The notes under the pieces: generated by a model
The model's input: only the letters and a program-made list of their open reading frames with translations
What the model was told of the DNA's origin: nothing
Databases searched by the model: none
Shown: positions 1 through 5,698 of the stretch, in pieces
How positions within the stretch are numbered: position 1 is the stretch's first letter
Layout: each line of letters begins with the position of its first letter
Translations under genes and position numbers: made by a program
Source of the DNA: VBAS01 sp035764525
GTDB lineage: Bacteria; Bacteroidota; Bacteroidia; Chitinophagales; Chitinophagaceae
DNA length: 5,698 nt
Direction: 5' to 3'
NCBI GenBank assembly: GCA_035764525.1
Contig: DASTZB010000612.1
Coordinates: 1-5,698, forward strand

Positions 1-138
1 CTGGCCATCATTACTGATTATCCTGGTCCTGATCCGGAAACATCAACAAATGGAAATGGTACAACCAACCAGAGTGTTGACAGAAACCAGGTAGGGAACG
101 GCCGAACTTTAACTATAGGTCTAAATATTGGCTTCTAA
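1..138 (+). CDS. SusC-like TonB-dependent outer-membrane receptor, C-terminal fragment
   Basis: The frame is open from the first base of the window and stops with TAA at 136-138, giving 45 residues that end in TLTIGLNIGF. An amphipathic last beta-strand closing on a C-terminal phenylalanine is the usual end of a SusC/RagA-type TonB-dependent barrel and serves as the outer-membrane insertion signal. The fragment is rich in Asn, Gly, Thr and Asp, as loops of these barrels are. The identification rests largely on the next gene: SusD-like lipoproteins are almost always encoded directly after their SusC partner, here 28 nt downstream with no terminator between. Known for the family: the protein forms the TonB-energised channel that imports the ligand captured by the SusD lid. 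The plug domain, TonB box and most of the barrel lie outside the window, so the substrate class cannot be inferred. Confidence 0.85.
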   Translation: MAIITDYPGPDPETSTNGNGTTNQSVDRNQVGNGRTLTIGLNIGF

Positions 139-166
139 AATCTTTTAAACTAAAAACAGAAACGAA

Positions 167-1618
167 ATGAAGAAAAAATTAATATACATGAGTCCCATCG
201 CCGCATTGATGATGCTTAGTTCTTGCAAGAAGGAGCGATTGGAACCTGTTCCGACAACTTCTATATCGGATCAATCAGCTTTTGAGACACCTGATCGCAT
301 ACTGAACCAGGTAAGAGGGTTATATGCCAACCTTCGTTCTGGGCAATTTTATGGTGGTCGTTACCTTGTTTATAATGATATCAGGGCTGATGAATTCATC
401 AATGAACTGACCAATGGTGTAACGGGACTTGAATTATGGGCAGGAACACAAAACAACAATAATGCCCAGGTTACAGGACTTTGGTCACAAGCTTATTATT
501 TAATAAACCTGTGCAATGTATTTTTAGATGGAATGGCGGCAGGAGGAACTACTGTTGTTGGAGACGCATTATCTAAAAATTATATCGCAGAAGCAAGGTT
601 TCTTCGGGCTTTATCATACTATAGTATGCTACAACTGTATGCCCGTCCCTACTGGGATGGTACCGGCTCAAAACCTGGTCTTATTATTCGTCTTACCGGA
701 AATACTAGCTTCGGAGATTATGCAAAAGCGAGAAGCACCGTGGCAGAAGTGTATACTCAAATACTGGATGATCTGAACTTTGCCGAATCCAATGTGCCTC
801 TTACCTATTCTGATCCAGCTACAAACACTACAAGAGCGCATCGTAATACTGTTATCGCTCTAAAGACCCGGGTATATTTAAGCATGCAGAAATATGCAGA
901 GGTTATAACCGAAGCAAATAAGATAGTAAGTGCATCTGCTCCTTTTTCTGCTTCTACTGGTGTGGCGCATGCTCTGCAAGCAGATATAACAAATGTATTT
1001 AAAACGCCTTACACGACAACAGAATCCATTTTTTCAATGCCTTTTAATTCTAATGAAACACCTGGTACACAAAATCAGATGGGATATTATTATTCAAAGA
1101 ATGCCGGTAACGGTGAATATTCACTCAATATGTCTACAGGTATAGCTGCAGATGCTACGTGGACGGCTGCCGATAAAAGAAGAACCTTTTTGGCAGTATC
1201 TGGTACTAAAACCTACCTGGATAAAAAGTATCCAGCCGGTAGCCCATATACGGATTGGGTACCCGTAATGCGGTATTCTGAAGTATTGCTTAACTTGGCG
1301 GAAGCAAGAGCCCGTTCTACAAACACCGTAGATGCGCAGGCAGTAGCTCTGCTGAATGCTGTGCGGAATCGTTCTGATGCAACAACTACTTATACCGTTG
1401 CCAGTTTTCCTACTGTAACTGAACTGATCAATGCAATCCTTAAAGAACGCCGTATTGAGTTTCTTGGAGAAGGACTAAGAAGCCCGGACCTTCTACGCCT
1501 TGGATTGACCATTCCGGCAAAAGGAACTGTGTCGGCCATTCCCCCTAGCGCAACGAATTATATTTGGCCAATTTCTGCCACCGAGCTGTTATTAAATTCT
1601 CTGTGTAAAGACAATTAA
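167..1618 (+). CDS. RagB/SusD-family nutrient-binding outer-membrane lipoprotein
   Basis: This is a 483-residue cell-surface lipoprotein, a normal length for SusD homologues, that binds oligomeric nutrients and acts as lid of the SusC channel. The N-terminus has a lysine-rich start, a hydrophobic stretch (about 5-18) and lipobox LSSC with acylated Cys20, followed by the charged residues KKER, which may help surface export. The SusD-like N-terminal helical region spans about 35-290 and includes the conserved stretch AEARFLRALSYYSMLQLYAR (141-160). The C-terminal RagB/SusD part carries WVPVMRYSEVLLNLAEARA (364-382), LLNAVRNRS (395-403), KERRIEFLGEG (426-436) and the characteristic ending YIWPISATELLLN (465-477). 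The first ATG is chosen because it gives a complete signal peptide; the leader is A-rich with no Shine-Dalgarno sequence. The gene is cotranscribed with the SusC gene and ends at a hairpin terminator. Family assignment is firm; the ligand is unknown. Confidence 0.96.
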   Translation: MKKKLIYMSPIAALMMLSSCKKERLEPVPTTSISDQSAFETPDRILNQVRGLYANLRSGQFYGGRYLVYNDIRADEFINELTNGVTGLELWAGTQNNNNAQVTGLWSQAYYLINLCNVFLDGMAAGGTTVVGDALSKNYIAEARFLRALSYYSMLQLYARPYWDGTGSKPGLIIRLTGNTSFGDYAKARSTVAEVYTQILDDLNFAESNVPLTYSDPATNTTRAHRNTVIALKTRVYLSMQKYAEVITEANKIVSASAPFSASTGVAHALQADITNVFKTPYTTTESIFSMPFNSNETPGTQNQMGYYYSKNAGNGEYSLNMSTGIAADATWTAADKRRTFLAVSGTKTYLDKKYPAGSPYTDWVPVMRYSEVLLNLAEARARSTNTVDAQAVALLNAVRNRSDATTTYTVASFPTVTELINAILKERRIEFLGEGLRSPDLLRLGLTIPAKGTVSAIPPSATNYIWPISATELLLNSLCKDN

Positions 1619-1637
1619 GTTTTAATTCCTTCCTTGT

Positions 1638-1669
1638 AAAGGGACTGCTTCTTCGGAGGCAGTCTCTTT
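1638..1669 (+). terminator. Intrinsic terminator after the susC/susD pair, with a cUUCGg tetraloop
   Basis: The arm at 1638-1651 pairs with 1656-1669 through 14 consecutive pairs, two of them G-U on the plus-strand RNA, closing on TTCG at 1652-1655 inside a C-G pair. This is the exceptionally stable cUUCGg tetraloop. The hairpin begins 19 nt after the susD stop and is followed by a T/A-rich run. The stem ends in AAA/TTT, so the U-rich tail is partly within the stem. It probably ends the susC/susD transcript. On the minus strand the two wobbles become A-C mismatches, so it should act mainly in the plus direction. Confidence 0.8.
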
Positions 1670-1753
1670 ATATTAACCAACCGCCTAACGTTTACGATTT
1701 TCTTTTTTGTTTTCCAACAACAAATTGTACAATGCAAATGTATAAGCCTATCC

Positions 1754-1789
1754 AAAAAACAAGAAAGGCTGCTTATTTTGAGACGGCCT
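1754..1789 (-). terminator. Weak candidate terminator after the thioredoxin-like gene
   Basis: Read on the minus strand, this begins 16 nt past the TAA stop. An imperfect hairpin is formed by AGGCCGTCT (plus 1781-1789) and AAGCAGCCT (plus 1766-1774), with two C-A mismatches, one G-U pair and a CAAAAT loop. A T-rich tail with six consecutive T follows (plus 1754-1759). Position and tail fit a terminator for the gatB-thioredoxin transcript, but the stem is poor. Confidence 0.4.
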
Positions 1790-1805
1790 CTTATGGCAAA
1801 TAAAA

Positions 1806-2957
1806 TTAGTTTAATACTTCATGCAGTTTTTGTTCTAATGCTTTTCCACGAAGATTTTCTGCGACAACCTTCCCATCCGGATCAACTAAAACATTAAAAG
1901 GGATACCGGCTATCTCATATATTGGCACAACTTCACTTTGCCAATACTTAAGATCGCTGATATGTGTCCAATTCAAATTATCATCGACGATCGCTTTTTC
2001 CCATGGTTCTTTTTGCCTATCAAGCGAAACGCCAAGTATTGTAAAATTCTTATTCTTGAAATGATTATAAGCCTGCACGACGTTAGGATTCTCTCTCCTG
2101 CAGGGTCCACACCAGCTTGCCCAAAAATCAACAAGCACATATTTACCACGAAATGAACTCAGCTTGACAGTTCTTCCTTCAGTATCGGGCAACGAAATTT
2201 CTGGCGCCTGTTTTCCTACCCACTTTAATTTTGGAATTCCGGCTTCCACTGAATTTCGAATGCCTGCTATATCCGTACGCTCAGGAAATTTCGTAAGCAC
2301 ATCATTTAGCAAAACGACAACTTCTTCTTCAGTAAAACCATTTACCCTGAAATTCGGATCCCTGGCCATTCCCTGGTATGTAGAAAGGATAAATAATGAC
2401 AATGAAGAATTAGTAGCTTGTTGAACAGACTGCTGCGTAAAAGCTTTTTCTTCGTTTGAAATTTGCTGCTGCTTTATGTTGAGGTCCTGCACCAATGCCG
2501 AATCACCATTATTTTTTTTTATGCTGTCTATTTGATAATAGATAGTAAACCGGTCTCTTTGCATTCCGGTTATTTTAGCAAGATATTCCTGTATTGATTT
2601 ACTGGCCTTTGATCCGGTGACATTATAAAAATCAGTTCGCTTATTAAAGTCCACATCTAAATTGATCTTCGAAGCATCATTTATAATGGTTACAAATTGT
2701 GAGGCATCATTTTGCAGGCGAAGGTTGTAAACGGCATCTTTTTTCGCATTAATATTTAAAGAGAATTTCCCATCAGCAGCAACGTCAGAAGAATCTTTTA
2801 TTGCCTTTTGTCCGGTTGTAATATCCGACTCTTCAATATAGACCACTTTTGACGGCGCATTATGCAAAACACCAGCGACTGTAAATGTTTTACTATCGTT
2901 TTCTTTACACGAGGCCAGCAATGAGATCAATAACACTGATAAAACGATCTTTCGCAT
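1806..2957 (-). CDS. DUF4369-TlpA thioredoxin-like lipoprotein (thiol-disulfide oxidoreductase)
   Basis: This 383-residue protein has a lipoprotein signal: MRK start, hydrophobic core and lipobox LLASC with Cys17. Residues about 24-115 (from FTVAGVLHNAP to YNVTGS) resemble the beta-rich DUF4369 domain found ahead of thioredoxin folds in Bacteroidota. Residues about 118-240 look helical. The TlpA/AhpC-TSA-like thioredoxin domain starts near 246 (WVGKQAPEISLPD) and holds the active site WCGPC (Cys283 and Cys286) and the cis-proline loop GIP (Pro353) before the strand FNVLVDPDGKVV. Both catalytic cysteines and the cis-proline are present, so it should be redox-active. Known for the family: membrane-anchored envelope thiol reductases; the role of DUF4369 is not known. 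The start follows the gatB stop by 11 nt, implying co-transcription. I assign no gene symbol because many paralogues with different partners exist in these genomes. Confidence 0.93.
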   Translation of the reverse strand: MRKIVLSVLLISLLASCKENDSKTFTVAGVLHNAPSKVVYIEESDITTGQKAIKDSSDVAADGKFSLNINAKKDAVYNLRLQNDASQFVTIINDASKINLDVDFNKRTDFYNVTGSKASKSIQEYLAKITGMQRDRFTIYYQIDSIKKNNGDSALVQDLNIKQQQISNEEKAFTQQSVQQATNSSLSLFILSTYQGMARDPNFRVNGFTEEEVVVLLNDVLTKFPERTDIAGIRNSVEAGIPKLKWVGKQAPEISLPDTEGRTVKLSSFRGKYVLVDFWASWCGPCRRENPNVVQAYNHFKNKNFTILGVSLDRQKEPWEKAIVDDNLNWTHISDLKYWQSEVVPIYEIAGIPFNVLVDPDGKVVAENLRGKALEQKLHEVLN

Positions 2958-2968
2958 ACTTTTTATTT

Positions 2969-4441
2969 TTAGCTATTCAATTTTTGATTTAAAATTTCAT
3001 TCACGACTTTAGGATCAGCTTTGCCTTTTGATCTTTTTATTACTTCGCCTACAAATAATGCCAATAGGCCCTTTTTTCCTTTCCTGTATTCTTTCACCTT
3101 ATCTTCAAATTGTAAAAGTACAGCATCAGCAATTGGCAGAATGTAATCAGAATTACTTTCCATTATCAGGTTCATTTTACCTGCTTCCTTCAAGGGATCT
3201 GCATCAGGGTTTTCAATTAGTACCGGAAATATTTTTGATGATGCTGCTGAAAAACTCAATTTGTTTTCCTCTACTATTTTTATGAGCACGCTAAGATTTG
3301 CAGGAGTGATCGGGAATTCATCGATGTTTTTATTTTGATCATTTAGCCACGTCTTTACGGGGCCCAGCATCCAGTTTGCTGCTGATTTTGGTTTTACATC
3401 TCCATTACTTCCATTTACATTATTTGATTGAATAAGCAGCTCAAAATAATTCGAAAACTCTCTTTCTTCTGTCAAAGAAGACGCATCATATTCACTCAGA
3501 TGGTATATCGAAGTATATTTCTTTATTCTTTCTTTTTGTAAAACCGGCAGGCTTTCTTTTATTGATTCAATAAAATTCTCTGTAAGATCGAAAGGAGTAA
3601 GATCCGGCTCGGGAAAATAACGATAGTCCTCAGCATCTTCTTTATCACGAAGGGAAAATGTTGTCCCGTTAGCTGCATCAAAACTTCTCGTCTGTTGTTG
3701 GATCGTTTCTCCATTTTCTAATAATGAGATCAAACGACTTGCTTCATACTCAATAGCAATTTTTACATTTCGTATTGAATTAAGGTTTTTTACCTCTACT
3801 CTTGTACCCAATTTATCATCGCCCATTTTTCTTACAGAAATATTTGCATCACAACGAAGACTTCCTTCCTCCATATTACCATCGCATATTTCTAAATAAC
3901 GAACTAGTTTGCGTAATTCAGTCAAGTATGCATAGGCTTCATCACCATTTCTGAGATCTGGTTCAGTAACAATTTCCAAAAGTGGCACACCGGCACGATT
4001 ATAATCAAGAGCAGTTTCGTTAGAAAACAAATCATGCAGACTTTTACCTGCATCTTCTTCCATGTGTATTCTGTTCAGTTGCACATTTTTTTCACCAGTT
4101 GCAGTTTTTATGGTTATATATCCCCCTTTACAGATGGGTGTAGTGTGCTGAGATACCTGGTAGCCTTTTGGAAGGTCAGGATAGAAGTAATTTTTACGGG
4201 CAAAGTAATTTTGTTTCTCAATTTCTGAATGAGAAGCAAGGCCAAGTTTTACCGCAAAACCAATCGCTTTCTTGTTCATCTTTAGCAAAGTACCAGGATG
4301 AGCTAATGTTATCGGGCTGATATTGGTATTAGGCTCAACACCAAAAACTGAGCTATCACTACAAAATAATTTGCTGCGAGTAAGAAGTCTTGCATGCACC
4401 TCAAGCCCTACTACTATTTCATATTCTTGTTTGGCTTCCAT
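2969..4441 (-). CDS. gatB: Aspartyl/glutamyl-tRNA(Asn/Gln) amidotransferase subunit B
   Basis: GatB binds the mischarged tRNA and activates Glu-tRNA(Gln) or Asp-tRNA(Asn) for amidation with ammonia released by GatA in the cytoplasmic GatCAB complex. From the chosen ATG the protein has 490 residues, a normal full length. Visible in order are YEIVVGLEVHARL near the N-terminus, LPKGYQVSQ (90-98), the GatB family signature LDYNRAGVPLLEIV (145-158), MEEGSLRCDANISVR (190-204), EVKNLNS (216-222) and YRYFPEPDL (273-281). The YqeY-like tRNA-binding tail covers roughly 330-490 and ends in RKGKKGLLALFVGEVIKRSK and KADPKVVNEIL. A GTG at 4463-4465 would add eight residues, but it lies next to and partly within a -7 promoter box and the family normally starts as here, so the ATG at 4439-4441 is preferred. 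gatA and gatC are elsewhere, as is common. The thioredoxin-like gene follows 11 nt downstream. Confidence 0.97.
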   Translation of the reverse strand: MEAKQEYEIVVGLEVHARLLTRSKLFCSDSSVFGVEPNTNISPITLAHPGTLLKMNKKAIGFAVKLGLASHSEIEKQNYFARKNYFYPDLPKGYQVSQHTTPICKGGYITIKTATGEKNVQLNRIHMEEDAGKSLHDLFSNETALDYNRAGVPLLEIVTEPDLRNGDEAYAYLTELRKLVRYLEICDGNMEEGSLRCDANISVRKMGDDKLGTRVEVKNLNSIRNVKIAIEYEASRLISLLENGETIQQQTRSFDAANGTTFSLRDKEDAEDYRYFPEPDLTPFDLTENFIESIKESLPVLQKERIKKYTSIYHLSEYDASSLTEEREFSNYFELLIQSNNVNGSNGDVKPKSAANWMLGPVKTWLNDQNKNIDEFPITPANLSVLIKIVEENKLSFSAASSKIFPVLIENPDADPLKEAGKMNLIMESNSDYILPIADAVLLQFEDKVKEYRKGKKGLLALFVGEVIKRSKGKADPKVVNEILNQKLNS

Positions 4442-4454
4442 ATTAATAAGACGG

Positions 4455-4462
4455 CAAAAATA
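4455..4462 (-). promoter_or_regulatory. Putative -7 promoter element of gatB
   Basis: On the minus strand this reads TATTTTTG, an exact match to the Bacteroidota sigma-ABfr -7 consensus TAnnTTTG, 13 nt before the preferred gatB ATG. It lies just after the PDZ-gene terminator, where a new promoter would be needed. I see no clear TTTG -33 element at the usual spacing, and transcription from here would give a leader of only a few nucleotides, so another start point upstream is possible. Confidence 0.5.
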
Positions 4463-4485
4463 CACATCAATTTTTTAAGCTTTTG

Positions 4486-4522
4486 AAAACAAAAAGCCGT
4501 CCCACGTGATGCGAGACGGCTT
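4486..4522 (-). terminator. Intrinsic terminator of the double-PDZ gene
   Basis: On the minus strand, AAGCCGTC (plus 4515-4522) pairs perfectly with GACGGCTT (plus 4494-4501). The stem extends inward by four more pairs, two of them G-U, to a 5-nt loop (plus 4506-4510). The tail reads TTTGTTTT. The hairpin begins 21 nt after the PDZ-gene stop. Stem quality and tail are those of a textbook intrinsic terminator, and it separates this unit from gatB. Confidence 0.88.
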
Positions 4523-4543
4523 AAAGCATCAAGTATGTTGATT

Positions 4544-5578
4544 TTAAAGGTCGGCTGTTTTTAACTTGCGGGGCATTTTCACTTCAACGTTTTGAGTTTT
4601 CCCAGCTCTTTTTATTTTCAAATTGATTGAAGGTTTGTCTTTATTTTCTCTTACCAATTTAGCTACTTCATCGGCGCTGTTCACTTCTTTATCATTAAAA
4701 TTCGTAATGATGTCGCCTTCTTTTAACTCCGCCTTTGCTGCATTACTTTCTTCGTCCACTTCAATGACTTTTACACCTTTACCATCATCAGTATCCTGCA
4801 CTGATAAGCCCAGTTTTGGGGCGCCACTGGAATATGACCAAGCTTGTCCATTACGTACACGTGGTGTTACCTGGACCTTCGGAACTAATTCATTATAATC
4901 GGGCATGTGCATATTGAAATTCTGACCAGGTCCAAAACTATATGCACCAACACCTTTCCATTTACCAAGCTCTGTTGTTATTTTTTGTTCTTTTTTATCT
5001 CTTAGAACGGTTACGGTTACTTTTTCACCGGGTTTATGTTTACGTACGGTCTCTGATAATTGATCGGGGTCTTCAATTTTTGTATCATCAATTTTTGTGA
5101 TGATATCGCCTTCTTTGATCCCCGCTTTCTTGGCAGCGCCTTCATCAGTTAACTCAGTTACTTTCACACCACCTTCTATTTCTTCAGTCACTACACCAAG
5201 CATTGCACGATTTTCATCTACATCAAACATCTTAAATTCATCGCCACTGTCCCAGTTAAAATTTCCTGTTCTTCCCCTTGGCATACCGTAAGCATTTAGC
5301 CCTTCGAGGGTTTTGTATTTATTACGATGAACGGTGATGTCCCCGTCTTTCAGATCTTCAATAGGTTTGCCATTGACTGTTATTTTATCACCATTGATCT
5401 CGATAACGGTCTTGTCTTTACTATCGCCTTTCCTGACGATAGTGATCTGCTCCACTTCTTTTTTCGTCTCCTTACTCTCTTTTTCCTTTTCCTTTTCTTT
5501 TACATCCTGGGCAAAAGAGGGGATGGCGAGTGTTGCGAGCAAAGCAGCGATCGCAAAATTTACAGCAAGTCGTTTCAT
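4544..5578 (-). CDS. Secreted protein with two PDZ domains and no protease domain
   Basis: This 344-residue protein has an N-terminal signal peptide: MKR, hydrophobic core 6-20 and likely signal peptidase I cleavage after SFA at residue 23. It is therefore expected in the periplasm or outside the cell. A Lys/Glu-rich segment follows (27-42). Residues 44-90 look beta-rich and include VIEINGDKITVNGKPI. PDZ domain 1 spans about 126-205 (MLGVVTEE, AAKKAGIKEGDIITKIDD) and PDZ domain 2 about 255-335 (KLGLSVQD, AAKAELKEGDIITNFND). The linkers at 91-125 and 206-254 are rich in Gly, Asn, aromatic residues and Met. No serine-protease domain or catalytic triad is visible, so it is not a DegP/HtrA protease. 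PDZ domains bind C-terminal or internal peptides, so a binding or scaffold role in the envelope is inferred; the true partner is unknown. It has its own putative promoter and terminator, so it appears monocistronic. Confidence 0.9.
   Translation of the reverse strand: MKRLAVNFAIAALLATLAIPSFAQDVKEKEKEKESKETKKEVEQITIVRKGDSKDKTVIEINGDKITVNGKPIEDLKDGDITVHRNKYKTLEGLNAYGMPRGRTGNFNWDSGDEFKMFDVDENRAMLGVVTEEIEGGVKVTELTDEGAAKKAGIKEGDIITKIDDTKIEDPDQLSETVRKHKPGEKVTVTVLRDKKEQKITTELGKWKGVGAYSFGPGQNFNMHMPDYNELVPKVQVTPRVRNGQAWSYSSGAPKLGLSVQDTDDGKGVKVIEVDEESNAAKAELKEGDIITNFNDKEVNSADEVAKLVRENKDKPSINLKIKRAGKTQNVEVKMPRKLKTADL
5459..5500 (-). repeat. Low-complexity Lys/Glu-rich coding segment
   Basis: This stretch encodes residues 27-40 of the PDZ protein, starting with alternating Lys and Glu (KEKEKEKESKETKK). 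It is almost pure purine on the coding strand, with short AAAGAA/AAGGAA-type units. It lies just after the signal peptide and probably forms a flexible or helical charged spacer. Such purine tracts can change length by slippage, but in-frame unit changes would be tolerated here. Confidence 0.65.
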
Positions 5579-5598
5579 AAAATGTATTTTTAAATTTG

Positions 5599-5616
5599 CT
5601 ACGTTTTTTTTCGTAG
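5599..5616 (-). promoter_or_regulatory. Small inverted repeat in the leader of the double-PDZ gene
   Basis: CTACG, eight A and CGTAG on the minus strand form a perfect 5-bp inverted repeat with an A8 loop. It sits immediately downstream of the -7 box, around the expected transcript start and 20 nt before the ATG. It could be a 5'-end mRNA hairpin that protects the transcript, or a protein-binding site. The arms are short, so chance is not excluded. Confidence 0.4.
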
Positions 5617-5618
5617 AC

Positions 5619-5649
5619 CAAATATAAAGACATTTTTTGGATTACGAAA
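5619..5649 (-). promoter_or_regulatory. Putative promoter of the double-PDZ gene
   Basis: On the minus strand the -7 box TATATTTG (plus 5619-5626) matches the Bacteroidota consensus TAnnTTTG exactly. TTTC (plus 5646-5649) lies 19 nt upstream and matches three of four bases of the -33 element TTTG at the usual spacing. Transcription would begin around 5612-5615, giving a leader of about 35 nt to the ATG at 5578. The leader is A-rich and lacks a Shine-Dalgarno sequence, as is normal in this phylum. Confidence 0.7.
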
Positions 5650-5656
5650 TGTTTCG
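5645..5656. promoter_or_regulatory. Inverted repeat CGAAA-N2-TTTCG overlapping the -33 region
   Basis: CGAAATGTTTCG is a perfect 5-bp inverted repeat with a 2-nt spacer. It covers the putative -33 element of the PDZ-gene promoter, where a dimeric regulator could block or recruit RNA polymerase. There is no direct evidence of binding, and short palindromes arise by chance. The remaining bases, 5657-5698, show nothing I can assign apart from the AGACGGC heptamer at 5684-5690. Confidence 0.35.
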
Positions 5657-5698
5657 GAAGTGTTAAATGGTCAACTGCTATCCAGACGGCTATTTTAT

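Noticed and set aside
1724..1733. Perfect 10-base palindrome ATTGTACAAT in the convergent gap.
   Set aside because: It lies downstream of both flanking genes, far from any promoter. Palindromes this short are expected by chance in A/T-rich sequence.
2164..2424. Plus-strand open frame of 86 codons opposite the thioredoxin-like gene.
   Set aside because: It is antisense to a gene with intact domains and has no recognisable motif or start signal. The similar frames at 1938-2156, 3028-3285 and 4034-4228 were rejected for the same reason.
4442..4543. Possible small RNA or riboswitch between the PDZ gene and gatB.
   Set aside because: The stretch is only about 100 bases and is accounted for by one terminator hairpin plus a promoter box. 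No further conserved structure is visible.
4544..5578. Annotation of the PDZ gene as a DegP/HtrA serine protease.
   Set aside because: There is no trypsin-like domain or GNSGG-type active site. The region before the first PDZ domain is only about 100 residues after the signal peptide.
5327..5627. Two plus-strand open frames opposite the start of the PDZ gene, rich in Phe, Ser and Leu and looking like membrane proteins.
   Set aside because: They are antisense to a well-supported gene. The hydrophobic look is the complement of a Lys/Glu-rich purine coding strand.
5474..5698. A second minus-strand frame, open from the window edge into the PDZ gene, whose translation has a zinc-ribbon-like cysteine pattern (CxxCxxC, later CPGC).
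   Set aside because: It overlaps a convincing signal peptide and crosses a good promoter. The cysteines come from reading Ala/Thr/Leu codons of the signal peptide out of frame, and the rest of the translation is not protein-like.

Overview
The window comes from a Bacteroidota genome, most likely a Chitinophagaceae-type or other Sphingobacteriia-type member, although the exact family is an inference. The evidence is a SusC/SusD outer-membrane pair, two lipoprotein signals with a lipobox, a DUF4369-TlpA fusion typical of this phylum, A/T-rich gene leaders without Shine-Dalgarno sequences, and two exact matches to the Bacteroidota -7 promoter element TAnnTTTG.

Layout. Positions 1-138 (+) hold the last 45 codons of a SusC-like TonB-dependent receptor. 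A SusD-like lipoprotein follows 28 nt later (167-1618, +) and ends at a strong hairpin with a cUUCGg tetraloop (1638-1669). The convergent gap 1619-1805 holds that terminator and a weaker one facing the other way. The rest of the window is read from the minus strand, in transcription order: a secreted double-PDZ protein without a protease domain (5578-4544), its terminator (4522-4486), gatB (4441-2969), and 11 nt later a TlpA-like thioredoxin lipoprotein (2957-1806). Every gap is shorter than 300 bases.

How the genes work together. The SusC/SusD pair should bind and import an unidentified oligomeric nutrient, often a glycan, across the outer membrane. No carbohydrate-active enzyme lies in the window and the transcript appears to stop after susD, so the substrate cannot be read from context. 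gatB encodes a core subunit of the tRNA-dependent amidotransferase; gatA and gatC are not here. It appears to be co-transcribed with the thioredoxin-like lipoprotein, a housekeeping-plus-envelope pairing with no obvious functional link. The PDZ gene looks like its own unit, with a good -7 box and two small inverted repeats in its promoter and leader.

I found no CRISPR array, RNA gene, insertion sequence, phage gene or defence system, and no convincing evidence of a new multi-gene system. The most interesting leads are the small promoter inverted repeats of the PDZ gene, a heptamer (AGACGGC) that I see only in the intergenic stretches and always in one orientation, and a possible alternative RNA pairing between the PDZ terminator and the gatB leader.
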